From positions 1 through 16,524 of the forward strand of contig CAMLKW010000086.1 of assembly GCA_946480605.1 (NCBI GenBank): a stretch of DNA of 16,524 bases, in the 5' to 3' direction. The DNA comes from an uncultured Roseateles sp. (GTDB lineage Bacteria > Pseudomonadota > Gammaproteobacteria > Burkholderiales > Burkholderiaceae). The notes under the pieces were generated by a model that was not told the DNA's origin, did no database searches, and saw only the letters and a program-made list of their open reading frames with translations. A program made the position numbers and the translations under genes. The first letter of the stretch is position 1. Every line of letters begins with the position of its first letter. Positions 15,383-16,524 of the stretch are shown here, one piece after another.

Positions 15383-15390
15383 GAGGGCCG

Positions 15391-15421
15391 CAAAAAGCAA
15401 AAGGGCCCCGGAGGGCCCTTT
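15391..15421 (-). terminator. Rho-independent terminator after rplY
   Basis: On the - strand AAAGGGCCC and GGGCCCTTT form a perfect nine-base-pair stem with the tetraloop TCCG, followed by a further T and then GCTTTTTG. It lies 25 bases after the rplY stop and separates rplY from pth. Confidence 0.88.
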
Positions 15422-15445
15422 CGGTAGGCGGACGCCAGGCAGGAA

Positions 15446-16069
15446 TTACTTCTTGCCCTTCTTGCCCTTCTTGTCGTCGGCGGCCGGAGCGGCGGCGACA
15501 ACGATCTCTTCGACCTTGGGCTCGACCGGCGTCGCGATGACGGGGTTGGGCTTGCCGTGCGTGACGACCTTGATGCCGGCCGGCAGCTTCACGTCGTTGA
15601 CGTGCAGCGAGTGGCCCTTGGTCAGGCCGGACAGGTCGATCTCGATGAACTCAGGCAGCTGCTGCGCCAGGCAGGTGATTTCCAGCTCGGTGACGACGTG
15701 GTTGACCGTGCACTTGTCGGTCTTGACGGCCACGGAGTTCTCTTCGCCGATGAAGTGCAGGGGCACCTTCTTCGTGATCTTGGTCGTGCCGTCCACGCGC
15801 TGGAAGTCGATGTGCTGGACTTGCGGCTTGTAGGGGTGCATCTGGAAGTCGCGCAGCAGCACTTGCGTGACCGAGCCGTTCAGCTCCATGTCCAGCAGGG
15901 AGCTGTGGAAGGCTTCCTTCTTGAGGGCGTGGTACAGCGCGTTGTGATCGAGCTCGATCAGTGCGGGTTCACCGGCGCCATAAACAATGCCGGGCACCTT
16001 GCCGGCCACTCGCAGGCGGCGGCTCGCTCCGGTCCCCTGCAGCTTGCGCTCAAAAGCGACGAACTTCAT
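15446..16069 (-). CDS. rplY: 50S ribosomal protein L25, long CTC/TL5 form
   Basis: L25 binds 5S rRNA in the central protuberance. The 207-residue product is the two-domain CTC/TL5 type: an N-terminal 5S-binding domain ([27 protein letters not shown]) and a C-terminal domain with [22 protein letters not shown] and the end of the fold near HGKPNPVI, then an acidic-to-Ala stretch and a lysine-rich tail KKGKKGKK. The ATG at 16069 is chosen over a frame 23 codons longer because it has GGAGA seven bases upstream and starts the conserved domain. It lies 149 bases after prs, beyond a terminator, so it may have its own promoter or rely on readthrough. Confidence 0.96.
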   Translation of the reverse strand: MKFVAFERKLQGTGASRRLRVAGKVPGIVYGAGEPALIELDHNALYHALKKEAFHSSLLDMELNGSVTQVLLRDFQMHPYKPQVQHIDFQRVDGTTKITKKVPLHFIGEENSVAVKTDKCTVNHVVTELEITCLAQQLPEFIEIDLSGLTKGHSLHVNDVKLPAGIKVVTHGKPNPVIATPVEPKVEEIVVAAAPAADDKKGKKGKK

Positions 16070-16084
16070 GGTTTTCTCCAAAAA

Positions 16085-16113
16085 GAGAACGGCACCCGCG
16101 ACCAGGCGCCGTT
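16085..16113 (-). other. Second hairpin in the rplY leader, possible attenuator
   Basis: On the - strand AACGGC (16113-16108) pairs with GCCGTT (16093-16088), a six-base stem, extendable past one mismatch by two C-G pairs. It is followed by CTCTTTTT, and lies about 20 bases before the rplY ATG. It could be a weak terminator or a leader structure controlling L25 output. Confidence 0.35.
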
Positions 16114-16114
16114 G

Positions 16115-16135
16115 AAAAAGCCGTCTTGCGACGGC
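16115..16135 (-). terminator. Rho-independent terminator after prs
   Basis: On the - strand GCCGTC and GACGGC form a six-base-pair stem capped by the GNRA-type loop GCAA and followed by five T. It lies in the prs-rplY spacer, after the duplicated prs tail. Confidence 0.82.
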
Positions 16136-16145
16136 CACGTGTTCC

Positions 16146-16173
16146 GATCAGAAGCTGTTGTTCTGCTCGGAGA
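16146..16173 (-). repeat. Downstream copy of the prs 3' end
   Basis: This segment matches 16217-16244 at 26 of 28 positions and reads, on the - strand, as SEQNNSF followed by a stop, the same tail as Prs. It is 71 bases from the original and does not belong to any gene. It looks like a relic of a short tandem duplication or an old recombination at the end of prs. Confidence 0.75.
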
Positions 16174-16216
16174 GATTGGGAGGGCCCCGCGTGGCGGGAG
16201 GGACCCTACTCGGACT

Positions 16217-16244
16217 GATCAGAAGTTGTTGTTCTGCTCCGAGA
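16217..16244 (-). repeat. Original copy of the prs tail repeat
   Basis: The last codons of prs (SEQNNNF, stop) plus two following bases form the upstream partner of the repeat at 16146-16173. Each copy also contains a CAGAA/TTCTG inverted repeat around a seven-base loop. Confidence 0.75.
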
Positions 16245-16524
16245 AGAGGGAAGTGACAGACTCGCCGTCAGAGATGCGGCGGATGGTCTCGGCAAACAGG
16301 AAGGCCACCGACAGCTGGCGGATGTTCTTGCAGGCCTTGGCCGCGTCGGTCAGCGGGATGGTGTTGGTGATGACGACCTCGTCCAGCTGCGAGCCGGCGA
16401 TGCGCTCGATGGCCGGGCCCGACAGGATGGGGTGGGTGCAGTAGGCGTAGACGCTCTTGGCGCCGCGCGCCTTCAGCACCTCGGCCGCCTTCACCAGCGT
16501 GCCGGCGGTGTCGATCATGTCGTC
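16219..16524 (-). CDS. prs: Prs, ribose-phosphate pyrophosphokinase (C-terminal part, 5' end outside window)
   Basis: Prs makes PRPP from ribose 5-phosphate and ATP, feeding purine, pyrimidine, histidine, tryptophan and NAD synthesis. About 101 C-terminal codons are present and the frame is open to the right edge. The PRPP/ribose-phosphate-binding loop [10 protein letters not shown] begins at the edge, followed by the family stretches [28 protein letters not shown] and [15 protein letters not shown], and the terminal segment [11 protein letters not shown]. The catalytic N-terminal half is outside the window. It ends with a TGA at 16221-16219, followed by the spacer with the duplicated tail and a terminator. 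Confidence 0.97.
   Translation of the reverse strand, partial: DDMIDTAGTLVKAAEVLKARGAKSVYAYCTHPILSGPAIERIAGSQLDEVVITNTIPLTDAAKACKNIRQLSVAFLFAETIRRISDGESVTSLFSEQNNNF

Noticed and set aside
16178..16200. CCCGC/GCGGG hairpin in the prs-rplY spacer
   Set aside because: Only five base pairs and no T-tract; it lacks support as a terminator and a proper one lies further downstream.

Overview
The window reads as a gene-dense chromosomal segment of a GC-rich betaproteobacterium of the order Burkholderiales, probably near the Rubrivivax/Leptothrix/Roseateles group. This rests on the base composition, the protein flavour and the prs-rplY-pth order; genus is inference. There is no rRNA or tRNA gene, insertion sequence or CRISPR array, and no gene-free stretch longer than 300 bases.

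Left block, + strand (1-2376): the end of hisA, hisF, rsmD, coaD and a small two-cluster ferredoxin lie head to tail with overlaps or gaps of 1-4 bases. HisA and HisF are consecutive enzymes of histidine biosynthesis. The housekeeping trio rsmD-coaD-fdx follows directly, where hisI/hisE would often be found.

Central block, - strand (2401-14313): one long vitamin B12 operon, transcribed right to left. It is headed by a cobalamin riboswitch (14115-14313), whose expression platform is an intrinsic terminator (14084-14106). Then come btuB (outer-membrane receptor), cobU, btuF, btuC and btuD (periplasmic binding protein, permease, ATPase), cobB, cobO, a DUF1636-type small cysteine protein, cbiB, a threonine-phosphate decarboxylase (cobD/cobC), cobQ, and finally a secreted S1/P1-type nuclease. 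Most junctions are 1-8 base overlaps, so translation is probably coupled. Together the products import corrinoids, adenosylate them, amidate the ring, make and attach the aminopropanol arm, and activate cobinamide. No ring-building genes and no cobS/cobT are in the window.

Right block, - strand (14326-16524): the 3' end of prs, rplY (long, CTC-type L25), pth and a small DUF4124-like periplasmic protein. Intrinsic terminators follow prs (16115-16135) and rplY (15391-15421). The prs-rplY spacer holds a second copy of the last ~28 bases of prs, 71 bases downstream.

The most interesting non-standard points are: the antiterminator pairing that can be read between the riboswitch B12 box and the terminator; the nuclease at the end of a B12 operon; the DUF1636 gene with a TTG start; the same-frame hisF/rsmD junction; the duplicated prs tail; and a possibly leaderless pth. 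I did not find a convincing wholly new system.
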